64,000 nucleotides of DNA from Chryseobacterium viscerum (GCF_025949665.1 NZ_JAPDFT010000001.1:2232001-2296000); one strand, 5' to 3'. Numbered from the stretch's first letter, positions 37,884 to 47,503 are shown. Notes: generated from the sequence alone by a model not told the origin. A program made the numbers and translations.

Positions 37884-38519
37884 CTAGAATTTAAGAGCAT
37901 TCAATAGGCTGAATTCTTCTTTATCGTAGATTTTTTCAATTTTTCCATCTTGCAAAAGGGCAATTTTATCACAGGTATGAAAAAGGGTTTCGATAATATG
38001 GGAACTCACAATGACTACCTTCTTTTCAGATTTCAACTGTCTGATAATGTCATAAAGAATATGAACCCCTTCAAAATCTACTCCATTGAATGGTTCATCA
38101 AGAATATTAATAGGCTTATCCAGCATCAGCATCCCGATAAGAGCCAGTTTTTTCTTCATCCCGCTGGAATAATACTGCACATATTTTTTCAGAGGAAGAT
38201 TAAATCTTTCAATGATTTCTTTGATTTCAGTTTCTTTTTTTGAGGTAAAATAGGCAAGATATTCTTCTCCCGTAATATAAGGGTAAAAATAGTTTTCGGT
38301 TTCCAGGTAAGAAATCATTTCCCTTTTCAACCGTTCATTCTTCCAGCTGATCTCACCTGAGAATGGTATACTTTGGTACAAGGATTCAAACAGAGTGGTC
38401 TTTCCTGCCCCATTTTTGCCAAGCAGTCCCAATATGCAGCCTTCTTCTATGGATAGATTCAGATGATTTAAAACATTCTGATTTTTAAAATGAACATGTA
38501 TATTTTTAATCTCCAACAT
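37884..38519 (-). CDS. ABC transporter ATP-binding protein
   Basis: 211 residues, one nucleotide-binding domain. Walker A GLLGKNGAGKTTLF, signature YYSSGMKKKLALIG and Walker B PINILDEPFNGVD are intact, followed by the H-loop VSSHIIETLF. No peptidase or membrane domain is fused. Its start overlaps the end of the following membrane-protein gene by 14 bases, so the two are a transporter pair. Placement next to a Gly-Gly peptide gene suggests peptide export or self-protection, which remains inference. Confidence 0.92.
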   Translation of the reverse strand: MLEIKNIHVHFKNQNVLNHLNLSIEEGCILGLLGKNGAGKTTLFESLYQSIPFSGEISWKNERLKREMISYLETENYFYPYITGEEYLAYFTSKKETEIKEIIERFNLPLKKYVQYYSSGMKKKLALIGMLMLDKPINILDEPFNGVDFEGVHILYDIIRQLKSEKKVVIVSSHIIETLFHTCDKIALLQDGKIEKIYDKEEFSLLNALKF

Positions 38520-39417
38520 ATGTTTTAATATTTTGAGAAGCTTCTTTTATATTATTTTTCAATAGGAATACCGCCGGAATAATGATCATACTGCATATTG
38601 TATACTCAATAAAAACACCCATATTGTAGTAATTACTCTTTTCTTTATAATAATACTGCTTATATTTTCTGGTTAGAATCAGCATATAATACAGGTTCAT
38701 AAAAACAAAATAATAAAGTATGTATACACTTTCGGCAGGATGCAGAATCAGAAACAGACAGTAGGTTGGCAGCAGCAAAGCATTGAAAAGCAGAGAATTT
38801 CTTCTGAGTTTTTCTTTTAAAGTATATTTTTTGAAATACATTTCCAGCATTTCTTTGTTTTCGTTAGGTTCGTAAAGATGTGAGATATAATCCAATGCAA
38901 AAACTCCCGCAAGAATCAGAGTCACAAAATGGTAAGCTGAACCCCATAAAATAACAAACCCCAGTACTGCGAGCAAGGTATTTTTTCTCAGAAAGCTTTT
39001 CCATTCAAATAAATCATCCGGAATAAAGTTCCACCGGAATGTCATCAAAGGTTGGCTTCTTGGCGTGATAAAAGCCAGTAAGACAAACATTGGCAATGAA
39101 AACAACGCGGTTTTCTCCAATGTATAATGAATATTTCCGCAAAGGAGAATACTGTAGATCAATGCGGCTTCCAGTACAATGATCCACCGCCAGCTTTTGA
39201 CAAAGGCTTTTTTAAGAAAAGGAATGTCTTTTCTTTCGTAATGAAACAGCAATACCAGTAGGAAAAATAAGGGTGGATAATAGCAGCTTTCAGGTAGTTT
39301 CATGACGATCAGAACTCCCAGAACAATCAGAACAGGAACGCCTGCTCTCGGGTTCAGATTTAAAAGCCTGAAACTTTGATAGAATCTGAATTTAAAATGA
39401 TGTAATATTTTTTTCAA
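38506..39417 (-). CDS. ABC transporter membrane subunit (putative)
   Basis: 303 residues with about eight hydrophobic helices, for instance VPVLIVLGVLIVMKL and YPPLFFLLVLLF, and a C-terminal pair before SQNIKTYVGD. No family is named with confidence; it resembles ABC-2-type permeases of Bacteroidota. It overlaps the ATPase gene, its likely partner. The two genes probably share one transcript with the downstream Gly-Gly peptide gene. Confidence 0.75.
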   Translation of the reverse strand: MKKILHHFKFRFYQSFRLLNLNPRAGVPVLIVLGVLIVMKLPESCYYPPLFFLLVLLFHYERKDIPFLKKAFVKSWRWIIVLEAALIYSILLCGNIHYTLEKTALFSLPMFVLLAFITPRSQPLMTFRWNFIPDDLFEWKSFLRKNTLLAVLGFVILWGSAYHFVTLILAGVFALDYISHLYEPNENKEMLEMYFKKYTLKEKLRRNSLLFNALLLPTYCLFLILHPAESVYILYYFVFMNLYYMLILTRKYKQYYYKEKSNYYNMGVFIEYTICSMIIIPAVFLLKNNIKEASQNIKTYVGD

Positions 39418-39458
39418 TGGAGCTAACTGAAGATTGACGATTTTAGTAAAGAATCAGA

Positions 39459-40754
39459 TTATTTGTTCCCCGTTTTAAATTTTATAACAAGTTCCTCATT
39501 TTTGAGAGAATAGCCTTCTTTGGACCTGAAACTTTTATCCGTGAGGACAAATTCATATTCTTTACCAGGCTTAAGATCTACTCCCAAAACCAAAGTTTTA
39601 TCAGTATTTTCCATTCCAATAACTTTGGTGATCGGCATATATTCTTTTCCTTTATCAGAAAGGTTGAAAGAATAGTATCCTGGCATCATTTCTTTTGAAA
39701 AAGTGATTCGTATTTCTTTTACATCTGGACTTACCTCTACAGAACCATTTGCCGGATCTATTTTTACAACATCCGGCGACATCTTACGGTATTCCTTAAT
39801 CAAATCACTCGTTTTTTCTTTGAAAAACTTTGATTGGGTAAGGAAATTTTCTACAGCTTTATCATTGTCATAATTCAGCTCAATAATATCTTTAACTGCC
39901 TGCTTTTTATCTTTAGCATTCTGATAATATGATTTGCAAATCACATATCCTACGTAATATCCTAAATCTGCACTTTCTCCTTTTTGTCTTCCGTTATAAA
40001 GCCAGTTCGTAAAATTACCGGTGAACATTTCTTTTTTAAATAACTCTTTGATTTCAGCTGTATGAGCCGCTCCATAAGAAAGATATTTTCTTTCCAGAGG
40101 TTTATTCATGACTAGTTCGGCAATCAGATCACAGGCACCTTCTTTTATAGATTGGCTTAGAACTCTTCTACGGTCTCCGATCTGTTGGGTATGGATATAT
40201 TCATGAACATTTAAAGAGACGATATTATCCAGAGACTGCATTGCAAAAACACCTTTCAGCCATTCATCTTTGAATTCTGAAACATCTGTAGAAGGAAGCC
40301 CTGTGGCAAGCTCAGCTCCTACCAACACCATGTTTCCGCTCACTGTTCCTCCGGAATTCAGCCCGCCAATAGTAAAATACATTTCGGCATCTTTTAGCTC
40401 AGGGTAAATCTGCTTCAGCCTGTCAACGCTGGCTTCAAATTCATTGGTCTTGGCCTTAATTGTCAACGTATTTGGCCTGATGGTATTCCAGAATTTAGGA
40501 TACTTGTCAATAAGTTTTACATAAAGACTGTCATTATAATCTCTTGCGTTCATAAATGCTTTTAAGCCTTTTGTTGCTTTATCAGTATACAATTTCTTAA
40601 TCAGATCCAGTTTTCTGGAATGATCGTTTGTGTTTTGAATGCTGTCATAAGCCACCCAAAAATTATCAATATCTAAAGTAAAAATTTTGGTTTGTTTCTG
40701 TGAAAAAGCACTTGCAAATACAAGTGAGAAAATAATGATTGTAAAACGTTTCAT
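39459..40754 (-). CDS. Secreted HExxH-type metalloprotease-like protein with Ig-like tail
   Basis: About 431 residues from the ATG at 40754, which begins a signal peptide (FTIIIFSLVFASAFSQ). The centre has the zinc motif VHEYIHTQQ and, some 25 residues later, IKEGACDLIAEL supplying the third ligand, as in gluzincin or DUF2268-like peptidases. The C-terminal segment PANGSVEVSPDVKEIRITF is a bacterial Ig-like (Big_5) domain. Secreted or periplasmic. The substrate is unknown. Confidence 0.75.
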   Translation of the reverse strand: MKRFTIIIFSLVFASAFSQKQTKIFTLDIDNFWVAYDSIQNTNDHSRKLDLIKKLYTDKATKGLKAFMNARDYNDSLYVKLIDKYPKFWNTIRPNTLTIKAKTNEFEASVDRLKQIYPELKDAEMYFTIGGLNSGGTVSGNMVLVGAELATGLPSTDVSEFKDEWLKGVFAMQSLDNIVSLNVHEYIHTQQIGDRRRVLSQSIKEGACDLIAELVMNKPLERKYLSYGAAHTAEIKELFKKEMFTGNFTNWLYNGRQKGESADLGYYVGYVICKSYYQNAKDKKQAVKDIIELNYDNDKAVENFLTQSKFFKEKTSDLIKEYRKMSPDVVKIDPANGSVEVSPDVKEIRITFSKEMMPGYYSFNLSDKGKEYMPITKVIGMENTDKTLVLGVDLKPGKEYEFVLTDKSFRSKEGYSLKNEELVIKFKTGNK

Positions 40755-40990
40755 GGCTATTTTTAATAGCACAATGATACACACAATTATTATATTTTGC
40801 AAATCTCATTGTATGGTATAAACACAGTACATTTTAAGACTTTAGAAACCATGAAACCGGCATAATAACTCCACCAAAAAGAAGTCAGAATCTGTATTTT
40901 TTCATTTATTTATATCAATTCCAAATAATTTTAATTCTTTCCATTTTATTGTCGCAAATATTTAATACTTTAGCTTAATAATTTGAACAA

Positions 40991-41872
40991 ATGGGAATAA
41001 TCCTTAAACCAATTGATATTGTAGATGATATTTCACAAGAAGATTTCCGTGAAAAATATCTAAAGCCATGTAAGCCAGTGGTAATCAGAAATATGGCTAG
41101 AAAATGGCCTGCCTACCAAAAATGGACGATGGAGTACATGAAAGAAGTGGTAGGCGACGTTGAAGTTCCCCTTTACGACAGTTCCAAAGCAGATCCTGCC
41201 GCTCCCATCAATACTCCAACGACGAAAATGCAATTTCGTGATTACGTAGACCTTATTCAGAGGGAGCCTACTGATCTGAGAATCTTTTTCTTTGATCCTA
41301 TAAAATTTGCACCAAAACTTTTGGATGATTATGTTCCGCCAAAGAATCTGATGGGTGGATTTTTAGATAAATATCCGAGTATGTTTTTCGGTGGGAAAGG
41401 TTCTGTGACCTTCCTTCACTATGACATAGACATGCCTCATATTTTCCATACCCATTTCAATGGAAGAAAACATGTTCTTTTGTTTGAGTACAAATGGAAA
41501 TCCAGACTTTATAAACTTCCATATGCTACTTACGCACTGGAAGATTATGATATTGCCAATCCTGATTTTGAAAAATTTCCGGCATTGGATGGTATTGAAG
41601 GAATCGAATGCTACCTGGAACACGGAGATACTTTATTCATGCCTACCGGCTGGTGGCACTGGATGAAATACCTGGATGGATCTTTCTCTATTTCCCTGCG
41701 TGCATGGGACAAAAGCTGGGCTGTAAAAGCACATTCTCTTTGGAATCTTGCTGTTCAGCGTAATTTTGATAACTTCATGAAAGGACGATACAAAAAAAGG
41801 TATATGGACTGGAAAGAAAGAAAAGCAGTAGAAATAGCTAATAATGCATTAAGAAAAGGACTTCCTAAATAA
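40991..41872 (+). CDS. Cupin-like/JmjC domain protein (2-oxoglutarate oxygenase type)
   Basis: 293 residues. The iron ligands are plausible in FLHYDIDMPHIF (His-x-Asp) and the distal His in TGWWHWMKYL, with a conserved Lys and Thr-like setting between, as in cupin_8/FIH-type hydroxylases. The start IDIVDDISQEDFREKYL and VIRNMARKWPAYQKW are typical. Such enzymes hydroxylate proteins or tRNA/wybutosine-type substrates; the target here is unknown. It is followed by a strong terminator. Confidence 0.85.
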   Translation: MGIILKPIDIVDDISQEDFREKYLKPCKPVVIRNMARKWPAYQKWTMEYMKEVVGDVEVPLYDSSKADPAAPINTPTTKMQFRDYVDLIQREPTDLRIFFFDPIKFAPKLLDDYVPPKNLMGGFLDKYPSMFFGGKGSVTFLHYDIDMPHIFHTHFNGRKHVLLFEYKWKSRLYKLPYATYALEDYDIANPDFEKFPALDGIEGIECYLEHGDTLFMPTGWWHWMKYLDGSFSISLRAWDKSWAVKAHSLWNLAVQRNFDNFMKGRYKKRYMDWKERKAVEIANNALRKGLPK

Positions 41873-41894
41873 TAAGGATTGTTTTTACGTTATA

Positions 41895-41935
41895 AAAGAG
41901 TGGATGATTTAAGTACAATCATCCACTCTTTTTTA
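41895..41935 (+). terminator. Strong terminator after the cupin gene
   Basis: A perfect 15-bp stem (AAAGAGTGGATGATT with AATCATCCACTCTTT), a seven-base loop and a T run. Confidence 0.88.
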
Positions 41936-42009
41936 TTTGCAGGCTCTATTTTTGAAATATCGTCTAAAATTTAATTAAATTGCATATACGTTCCCTAATA
42001 CCCGTGTAT

Positions 42010-42723
42010 ATGTTTGAAAAGTTGATCGATAGTTTTGAGAAACTATGTCTGCAGATTATTATTGAAATATTATTGGTTCCGGTTACCATTTTCAAATTAT
42101 TTCAGGATCCCCGCCGCTGCTATGATCTTTCTGTACACGAGATGGAGAAAGAAGAGACGGAACGTTTTCAGGATTATCTTTCTCCCATTAAGCTTTCCGT
42201 TTATACCTCTGTTATTATCTCTGTACTTTTAATGGATTACGGTGGTGAACACAATATTATTTCAAAGATCAAGGGATTAAGTATGGTAGAGAAAGCCCTG
42301 TTTATATTTCTGATGAATAATATTACTGCAGTACTCTTCAGCGTTGCTTTATTATGGTACAAAAAGGAAAAAATAAATACAGCCACTTTCCGGACTTTGC
42401 TGTTTTCTTTTATTTATACCACTGTGTATACCTCTACTCCATTTTTTATATTAATCAGTTCAGTAATGTTTTTAGGACAAACCCTGAATGTAGAGGCTTA
42501 TCTGGATCATCTTGGCAAGGTGAGTGACTATGGGACAAGAGATTATCTGGTCTTTCTGGTCTTTCTGGTTTTTATTATCGTTGGAATTATTGGTGTCTTT
42601 AAGCTTTTCAAAGCGCTGCATTATATTCTGAAAAATAATTTTAGTTATCATCCTTATATTGTTTGGTTTTTCACGGTACTATTTTTTGTTGTTCAGATTT
42701 ATTACGCAAGAGGATTTATTTAA
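42010..42723 (+). CDS. Integral membrane protein of unknown function
   Basis: 237 residues from the ATG at 42010 (an upstream TTG is less likely). Four or five transmembrane helices are visible, for example LSVYTSVIISVLLM, YLVFLVFLVFIIVGIIGVF and IVWFFTVLFFVVQIYY. The N-terminal part LFQDPRRCYDLSVHEMEKEE is cytoplasmic. A Yip1- or DUF3667-like protein would look similar, but no family is certain. The TetR gene follows on the same strand with its own promoter. Confidence 0.65.
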   Translation: MFEKLIDSFEKLCLQIIIEILLVPVTIFKLFQDPRRCYDLSVHEMEKEETERFQDYLSPIKLSVYTSVIISVLLMDYGGEHNIISKIKGLSMVEKALFIFLMNNITAVLFSVALLWYKKEKINTATFRTLLFSFIYTTVYTSTPFFILISSVMFLGQTLNVEAYLDHLGKVSDYGTRDYLVFLVFLVFIIVGIIGVFKLFKALHYILKNNFSYHPYIVWFFTVLFFVVQIYYARGFI

Positions 42724-42768
42724 AATCAATCTATCATACATCAACATACAAGTCTGTCCATATTTTTC

Positions 42769-42776
42769 TAAATTTG
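42769..42776 (+). promoter_or_regulatory. -7 promoter element of the TetR gene
   Basis: TAAATTTG matches TAnnTTTG exactly, 16 bases before the ATG at 42792, implying a very short untranslated leader. Confidence 0.6.
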
Positions 42777-42791
42777 CAAAAATCTTATATT

Positions 42792-43328
42792 ATGCCCCGA
42801 CCACGAGAAAGAATACTAAGCACTGCCATGGTTCTGTTCCATAAACAAGGCTACAACAATACGGGCATCAATCAGATCATTGAAGAGGCAAATGTATCAA
42901 AGGCAAGTTTTTATCAGCATTTCAGATCTAAAGATGAGCTTTGTATTGAGTTTCTCAATAAAAGATATGACTACTGGGCTTCTGAGCTTGAACAGTTTAC
43001 ATCAGAAGCAAAAACAGTACAGGAAAAAATCCTGAAGTCGTTCGATTTTCTGGTTGATATGAATGAAAGAGAAGACTTCAGAGGATGCAGCTTTCTGAAT
43101 ATTTTATCTGAAATTCCTGCTGATAAAGAAGAGATTCACAAGGTAATCCGTTATCATAAAAACAAGCTGAGGGAGTGCTTCAATGAAGATATCCAAAACG
43201 ATATTGCATCAGCCCATATATACCTTCTTTTTGAAAGTTCGATACTCACCAGCCAGCTTTACAGATCAAATGAATTAATCGAAAAGTCTAAAATTATTGT
43301 GCAGGATCTATTGAGTATTCCCCAATAA
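42792..43328 (+). CDS. TetR/AcrR family transcriptional regulator
   Basis: 178 residues from the ATG at 42792; an earlier in-frame start would read through the upstream gene's end and lacks support, while a promoter element sits just before this ATG. The helix-turn-helix FHKQGYNNTGINQIIEEANV and SKASFYQHFRSKDEL is typical. The C-terminal domain starts RYDYWASELEQF and contains EDFRGCSFLNILSEIP, as in YxaF/LmrA-like members. The target is not evident; the following TonB receptor starts some 200 bases further on. Confidence 0.9.
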   Translation: MPRPRERILSTAMVLFHKQGYNNTGINQIIEEANVSKASFYQHFRSKDELCIEFLNKRYDYWASELEQFTSEAKTVQEKILKSFDFLVDMNEREDFRGCSFLNILSEIPADKEEIHKVIRYHKNKLRECFNEDIQNDIASAHIYLLFESSILTSQLYRSNELIEKSKIIVQDLLSIPQ

Positions 43329-43334
43329 ACGAAA

Positions 43335-43415
43335 ATTCCAGGTTTGGGCTAAAGCCAATAGAATTATTTACAATTTGTAAGGCGGGCTAAAGCCCACCCC
43401 TATTGAATTTTAACA
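43335..43415. repeat. Dispersed-repeat-like element with GGGCTAAAGCC motifs
   Basis: Two copies of GGGCTAAAGCC, each nearly self-complementary (GGCTAAAGCC, GGGCTAAAGCCC), are flanked by AATAGAATT and TATTGAATT, giving a foldable unit of about 80 bases between the TetR gene and the TonB receptor gene. It looks like an intergenic repeat family. Confidence 0.45.
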
Positions 43416-43532
43416 ACAAGATCTTTTATCTTTCTATATTAACAATTCTTAAGAAAACCTTAATTTTCTCTTCAACACTTTCCCCAAACAGACGTTTAAT
43501 TTTGTTGTGATTTTTATCTTAAAATAAGAAAA

Positions 43533-46343
43533 GTGAAAAAAATTTTTACATCTGTTTTATTTTGTGCCTCTATTTTTTTCTATGCACAGAGCGGTTCTCT
43601 TTCCGGAAACATCAACGACGATTCAAAAATAGCTCTGCCGGGAGCCAAAATCTCTCTGACTCCGGGAAATATCTATACGACCTCAGATGAACACGGAAGC
43701 TTTGTATTTCTGAATGTTCCCCCGGGAAGCTATACCATGAAAATTGATTATCTTGGTTATGGCATCCATGAATATAATGTAACAGTGGAGTCTGAGAAAA
43801 ACACCCGTCAGAATATCGTTTTCGACAAAAAAGAAACGTCAATTGCTGCGATTGTAGTGTCAGGAGCTACTTTAAAAAATCAGGCAAGAGCTTTAAACAA
43901 GCAAAAAAATAACGCCAATATTACCAATGTGATTTCTTCTGATCAGATCGGGCGTTTTCCTGATGCCAATATAGGAGATGCTTTGAAGCGTGTTCCGGGA
44001 GTTACCATACAGAATGATCAGGGAGAAGCCAGAAATCTTATTATCAGAGGACTGGCTCCCAATCTAAACTCTGTTACGCTGAATGGTGACAGAATTCCTT
44101 CTGCTGAAGGTGATAACCGTAACGTCCAGATGGACCTGATTCCTTCTGATATGATTTCCACCATAGAAGTCAATAAAACCCTGACGCCTGATATGGATGC
44201 CGATGCCATTGGAGGTTCTGTAAACCTTATTACCAGAGCTTCTCCGAACGGACAAAGGATTTCTGCAACCGTTGCCGGAGGATACAACCCTATCCGTGAA
44301 AAAGGAAATTACACAGCCGGATTTGTGTATGGAAACCGATTTTTAGACAAAAAATTAGGTGCTGTATTCAGTTTTTCCTATAACAACAACAATTTCGGTT
44401 CGGATAATATAGAACCTGTATGGAGCCAGGCAAACGATCTGGCCCAAACAGTTTATGTAAGTAAAATGGGTGTACGTTACTATAATGAACACCGTATCAG
44501 GCACAGCTTTGATCTCAATATGGATTATGAATTCAATTCCAAAAACAAGATCTATGCTTCTGCAATGTATAATTTCAGGAATGATAAAGAAACAAGACTG
44601 GCTTTAGGATATAAAATAAAACCAGTCTATAACGCCGATGAAACAGAAATTACAGACTGGAAAGGAAGTATCACAAGACAGAATAAAGGTGGTGATGCTG
44701 ATAATGACAACACCCGTCTGGAAAAACAGAAAGTTCAGAACTATGCTTTAAGAGGAGAACATTTATTAGGCTCCAAGATAGATCTTGACTGGTCCGTCAA
44801 CTATGCAATAGCAAGTGAAGATAAGCCTCACCAGCGTTATATAGAGTTTGAAAACAGCAAAATGAATTTCTCTCCTGATCTTAGCAATCCTGAGAAACCA
44901 ATGTTCAACCTCCTTGCTGCAGATAATTTAGGCAGTTATAAATTGAGTGATCTTTCGGATGCCAACAACTTTACACAGGAAAAGGAACTGGGAGCAAAAG
45001 TGAATGTACGATTTCCATTTTCAGTAATTGATGGCCAGAAAGGACGTCTTCGTACCGGTTTCCGTATGCGTCTGAAGAAAAAAGAAAGAGAAAATGATTT
45101 TTATTCCTTTACTCCGGTCAACACTATGGGAAGCCTCTTATCCGTACCTACGATAAACCTTGACGGCCAAAACTTCCAGCCTGGAAATTATGTTCCGGGA
45201 ACATTCGTTGATCCATCTTTCCTTGGAGGGCTGGATTTATTCAATCCAACTTTGTTTAATGGTAAATTAAAGCCGGAGAAATATCTTTCCAGCAATTACA
45301 ACGCAAAGGAGCAGATCTATGCAGGTTATATCCGTTGGGATCAGGATTTCAATGATAAATTATCAATGATCGTTGGGGCGCGTATTGAAACAACTAACAT
45401 TGATTACACCGGAAACTATGTAATGAATGAAAAAGATCTGGTAGGACAAATCAATAATACCAATACCTATACGAACGTACTTCCGAATATTTCTTTCAAA
45501 TATATTCCGATGCAGGATCTTGTGCTTCGTGCAGCATTTACCACAGCCCTTGCCCGTCCGAATTATTATTCACTGGTTCCTTACCTTAACGTGATTTCAG
45601 AAGACGAGATTGTTGCAGCCGGAAATCCAAACTTAAAAGCAACCTATGCGTATAATTTTGATTTTATGGCGGAAAAGTACTTTAAGTCTGTAGGGATTCT
45701 TTCCGGAGGAGTTTTTTATAAAAACCTGAACGATTTTATTTATACCTATTCCAAAAGAAATTATACTGCAAATGATTTCGCGAATGATTTTGCAGGACAG
45801 TCAAATCCAATTCCCGCGGGAGAAAGCAACTGGAAGTTTACCCAGCAGCGTAATGGTGATAATGTAGATATTTATGGTTTTGAAGTGGCTTTGCAAAGAC
45901 AGCTTGATTTTATTCCCGGCGCTTTCTGGAAGGGACTTGGAGTGTATGTGAACTATACTTACACCAAATCCAAAGCAAAAGGAATCACCAATGAAGAAGG
46001 TATTGAAAGAACAGATGTAGGGTTTCCCGGAGCAGCTCCACATATGTTCAACGGATCTCTTTCGTGGGAAAATAAACGTTTTTCAGCCAGAGTTTCTATG
46101 AACTATGCGTCTCATTATATTGATGAACTGGGAGGAAAAGCTTTTGACGACCGTTATTATGACAAACAGTTTTTCCTTGATGCCAATGCTTCTTACAAGA
46201 TTACAAGCCAGCTCAGAGTTTTCGCAGAAGCCAATAATCTGACCAATCAGCCGTTAAGATACTACCAGGGAATCCAGAGTAGAACAGCTCAGGCTGAATA
46301 TTACAGACCAAGGTTTACGATGGGAGTGAAATTTGATTTTTAA
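43533..46343 (+). CDS. TonB-dependent receptor (phytase-linked type)
   Basis: 936 residues, starting with GTG (no in-frame ATG nearby). Signal peptide (SVLFCASIFFYAQS), a carboxypeptidase-regulatory-like domain (about 20-95: GAKISLTPGN, GSFVFLNVPPGSYTM), a plug (about 110-230: FPDANIGDALKRVPGVTIQ and LIIRGLAPNLNSVTLNGDR) and a 22-strand barrel ending YYRPRFTMGVKFDF. The plug text is typical of the TonB-Xanth-Caul group, which often pairs with beta-propeller phytases, as here. Import of phytate or its breakdown products is the likely role. Confidence 0.92.
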   Translation: MKKIFTSVLFCASIFFYAQSGSLSGNINDDSKIALPGAKISLTPGNIYTTSDEHGSFVFLNVPPGSYTMKIDYLGYGIHEYNVTVESEKNTRQNIVFDKKETSIAAIVVSGATLKNQARALNKQKNNANITNVISSDQIGRFPDANIGDALKRVPGVTIQNDQGEARNLIIRGLAPNLNSVTLNGDRIPSAEGDNRNVQMDLIPSDMISTIEVNKTLTPDMDADAIGGSVNLITRASPNGQRISATVAGGYNPIREKGNYTAGFVYGNRFLDKKLGAVFSFSYNNNNFGSDNIEPVWSQANDLAQTVYVSKMGVRYYNEHRIRHSFDLNMDYEFNSKNKIYASAMYNFRNDKETRLALGYKIKPVYNADETEITDWKGSITRQNKGGDADNDNTRLEKQKVQNYALRGEHLLGSKIDLDWSVNYAIASEDKPHQRYIEFENSKMNFSPDLSNPEKPMFNLLAADNLGSYKLSDLSDANNFTQEKELGAKVNVRFPFSVIDGQKGRLRTGFRMRLKKKERENDFYSFTPVNTMGSLLSVPTINLDGQNFQPGNYVPGTFVDPSFLGGLDLFNPTLFNGKLKPEKYLSSNYNAKEQIYAGYIRWDQDFNDKLSMIVGARIETTNIDYTGNYVMNEKDLVGQINNTNTYTNVLPNISFKYIPMQDLVLRAAFTTALARPNYYSLVPYLNVISEDEIVAAGNPNLKATYAYNFDFMAEKYFKSVGILSGGVFYKNLNDFIYTYSKRNYTANDFANDFAGQSNPIPAGESNWKFTQQRNGDNVDIYGFEVALQRQLDFIPGAFWKGLGVYVNYTYTKSKAKGITNEEGIERTDVGFPGAAPHMFNGSLSWENKRFSARVSMNYASHYIDELGGKAFDDRYYDKQFFLDANASYKITSQLRVFAEANNLTNQPLRYYQGIQSRTAQAEYYRPRFTMGVKFDF

Positions 46344-46350
46344 AATACAC

Positions 46351-47385
46351 ATGAAAAACATACATTATATATTGGCTCTTTCGGTCCTTCCTTTGGTGAT
46401 CAACTGTACAGGGCAGAAAGAAGTAATAGAAAAATTAAAACCGGCTGTTATTACAGAAACAGTAGTTCATGATACGGATGATCCCGCCATATGGATTAAT
46501 CCACAGGATGCATCAAAAAGTATTATCATTGGAACTGATAAAGATACTGATGGAGGTTTGTACGCCTTTGACCTTAACGGAAAGATCACCCATAAAGTTT
46601 TAGGATTGAAACGTCCCAATAACGTTGATCTGGAATATGGTTTTATGCTAAACGGTAAAAAAACAGATATCGCTGCCGTAACGGAAAGAGAAACCAACAA
46701 GGTAAAATTATATACACTTCCTGAGCTGAAAGAAATTGGAGAAATCTCTGTATTTGATGGAGAATCTGAACGCGGCCCGATGGGAATTTCTTTATATAAA
46801 AATCCACAGACAGAAGAAATCTTTGTTATTGTCGGAAGAAAATCCGGTCCTGCTGACGGCTACCTTTGGCAGTATAAACTGACTGAAAAGAACGGATTCA
46901 TCACAGGAGAAGTTGTTCGTAAATTCGGAAAATACAGCGGACTGAAAGAGATTGAAAGCATTGCTGTAGACGATGAAATGAGCTATATCTATTATTCTGA
47001 TGAGCAGTTCGGAGTTCACAAATATTATGCAGATCCGGAAAAGGGAAATGAGGAATTATCTGTTTTCGGGAAAGGTGATTTCAAATCTGATGTGGAAGGA
47101 ATTTCAATCTATCCTACTGCTAAAGGACAGGGATATATTCTTGTTTCAAATCAGCAGAATGACACATTCAACGTCTATCTAAGAGAAGACCAGTCAAAAG
47201 GAAGAATTGCAGAAATTCCTGTTTCTACGCTGGAAAGTGATGGTTCTGAAGTGACGAATGTTAATTTAGGTCCCAAATTTCCTAAAGGTGTCTTCGTTGC
47301 GATGAGTAATGGCAGAGTATTTCACTTTTACGATTGGAGAATAGTTGAAAAAGCCATTAAATCAGCAGTGAAAACTGGTAAATAA
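46351..47385 (+). CDS. Beta-propeller 3-phytase, lipoprotein
   Basis: 344 residues from the ATG at 46351, only seven bases after the receptor stop. The signal ends in a lipobox (LPLVINC), so it is probably anchored to a membrane. The phytase signature DTDDPAIWINPQDASKS near the start, then IIGTDKDTDGGLYAFDLNGK, VDLEYGF and GPMGISLYKNP are characteristic of the calcium-dependent BPP/PhyC family with six blades. It releases phosphate from inositol hexakisphosphate. The direct coupling to the TonB receptor suggests a phytate-use unit. Confidence 0.93.
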   Translation: MKNIHYILALSVLPLVINCTGQKEVIEKLKPAVITETVVHDTDDPAIWINPQDASKSIIIGTDKDTDGGLYAFDLNGKITHKVLGLKRPNNVDLEYGFMLNGKKTDIAAVTERETNKVKLYTLPELKEIGEISVFDGESERGPMGISLYKNPQTEEIFVIVGRKSGPADGYLWQYKLTEKNGFITGEVVRKFGKYSGLKEIESIAVDDEMSYIYYSDEQFGVHKYYADPEKGNEELSVFGKGDFKSDVEGISIYPTAKGQGYILVSNQQNDTFNVYLREDQSKGRIAEIPVSTLESDGSEVTNVNLGPKFPKGVFVAMSNGRVFHFYDWRIVEKAIKSAVKTGK

Positions 47386-47422
47386 AAATTAACATTTAAA
47401 CCATTAAGGTTGATAAGGTTTT

Positions 47423-47503
47423 AAGAGTATTAAGTTGGGCTATACTGTCATTGCGAACCAAAGGTGAAGCAATCTCATGAGCTGAGTTCAACCTAATACT
47501 CTT
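47423..47503. repeat. Dispersed-repeat-like element in an intergenic region
   Basis: The bases 47448-47478 read CATTGCGAACCAAAGGTGA followed by AGCAATCTCATG, a form of the ATTGCG...GCAATC element that recurs in many Flavobacteriia genomes. A 10-bp inverted repeat (AAGAGTATTA at 47423-47432, TAATACTCTT at 47494-47503) flanks it. The rest of 47386-47730 holds no gene. Confidence 0.5.
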
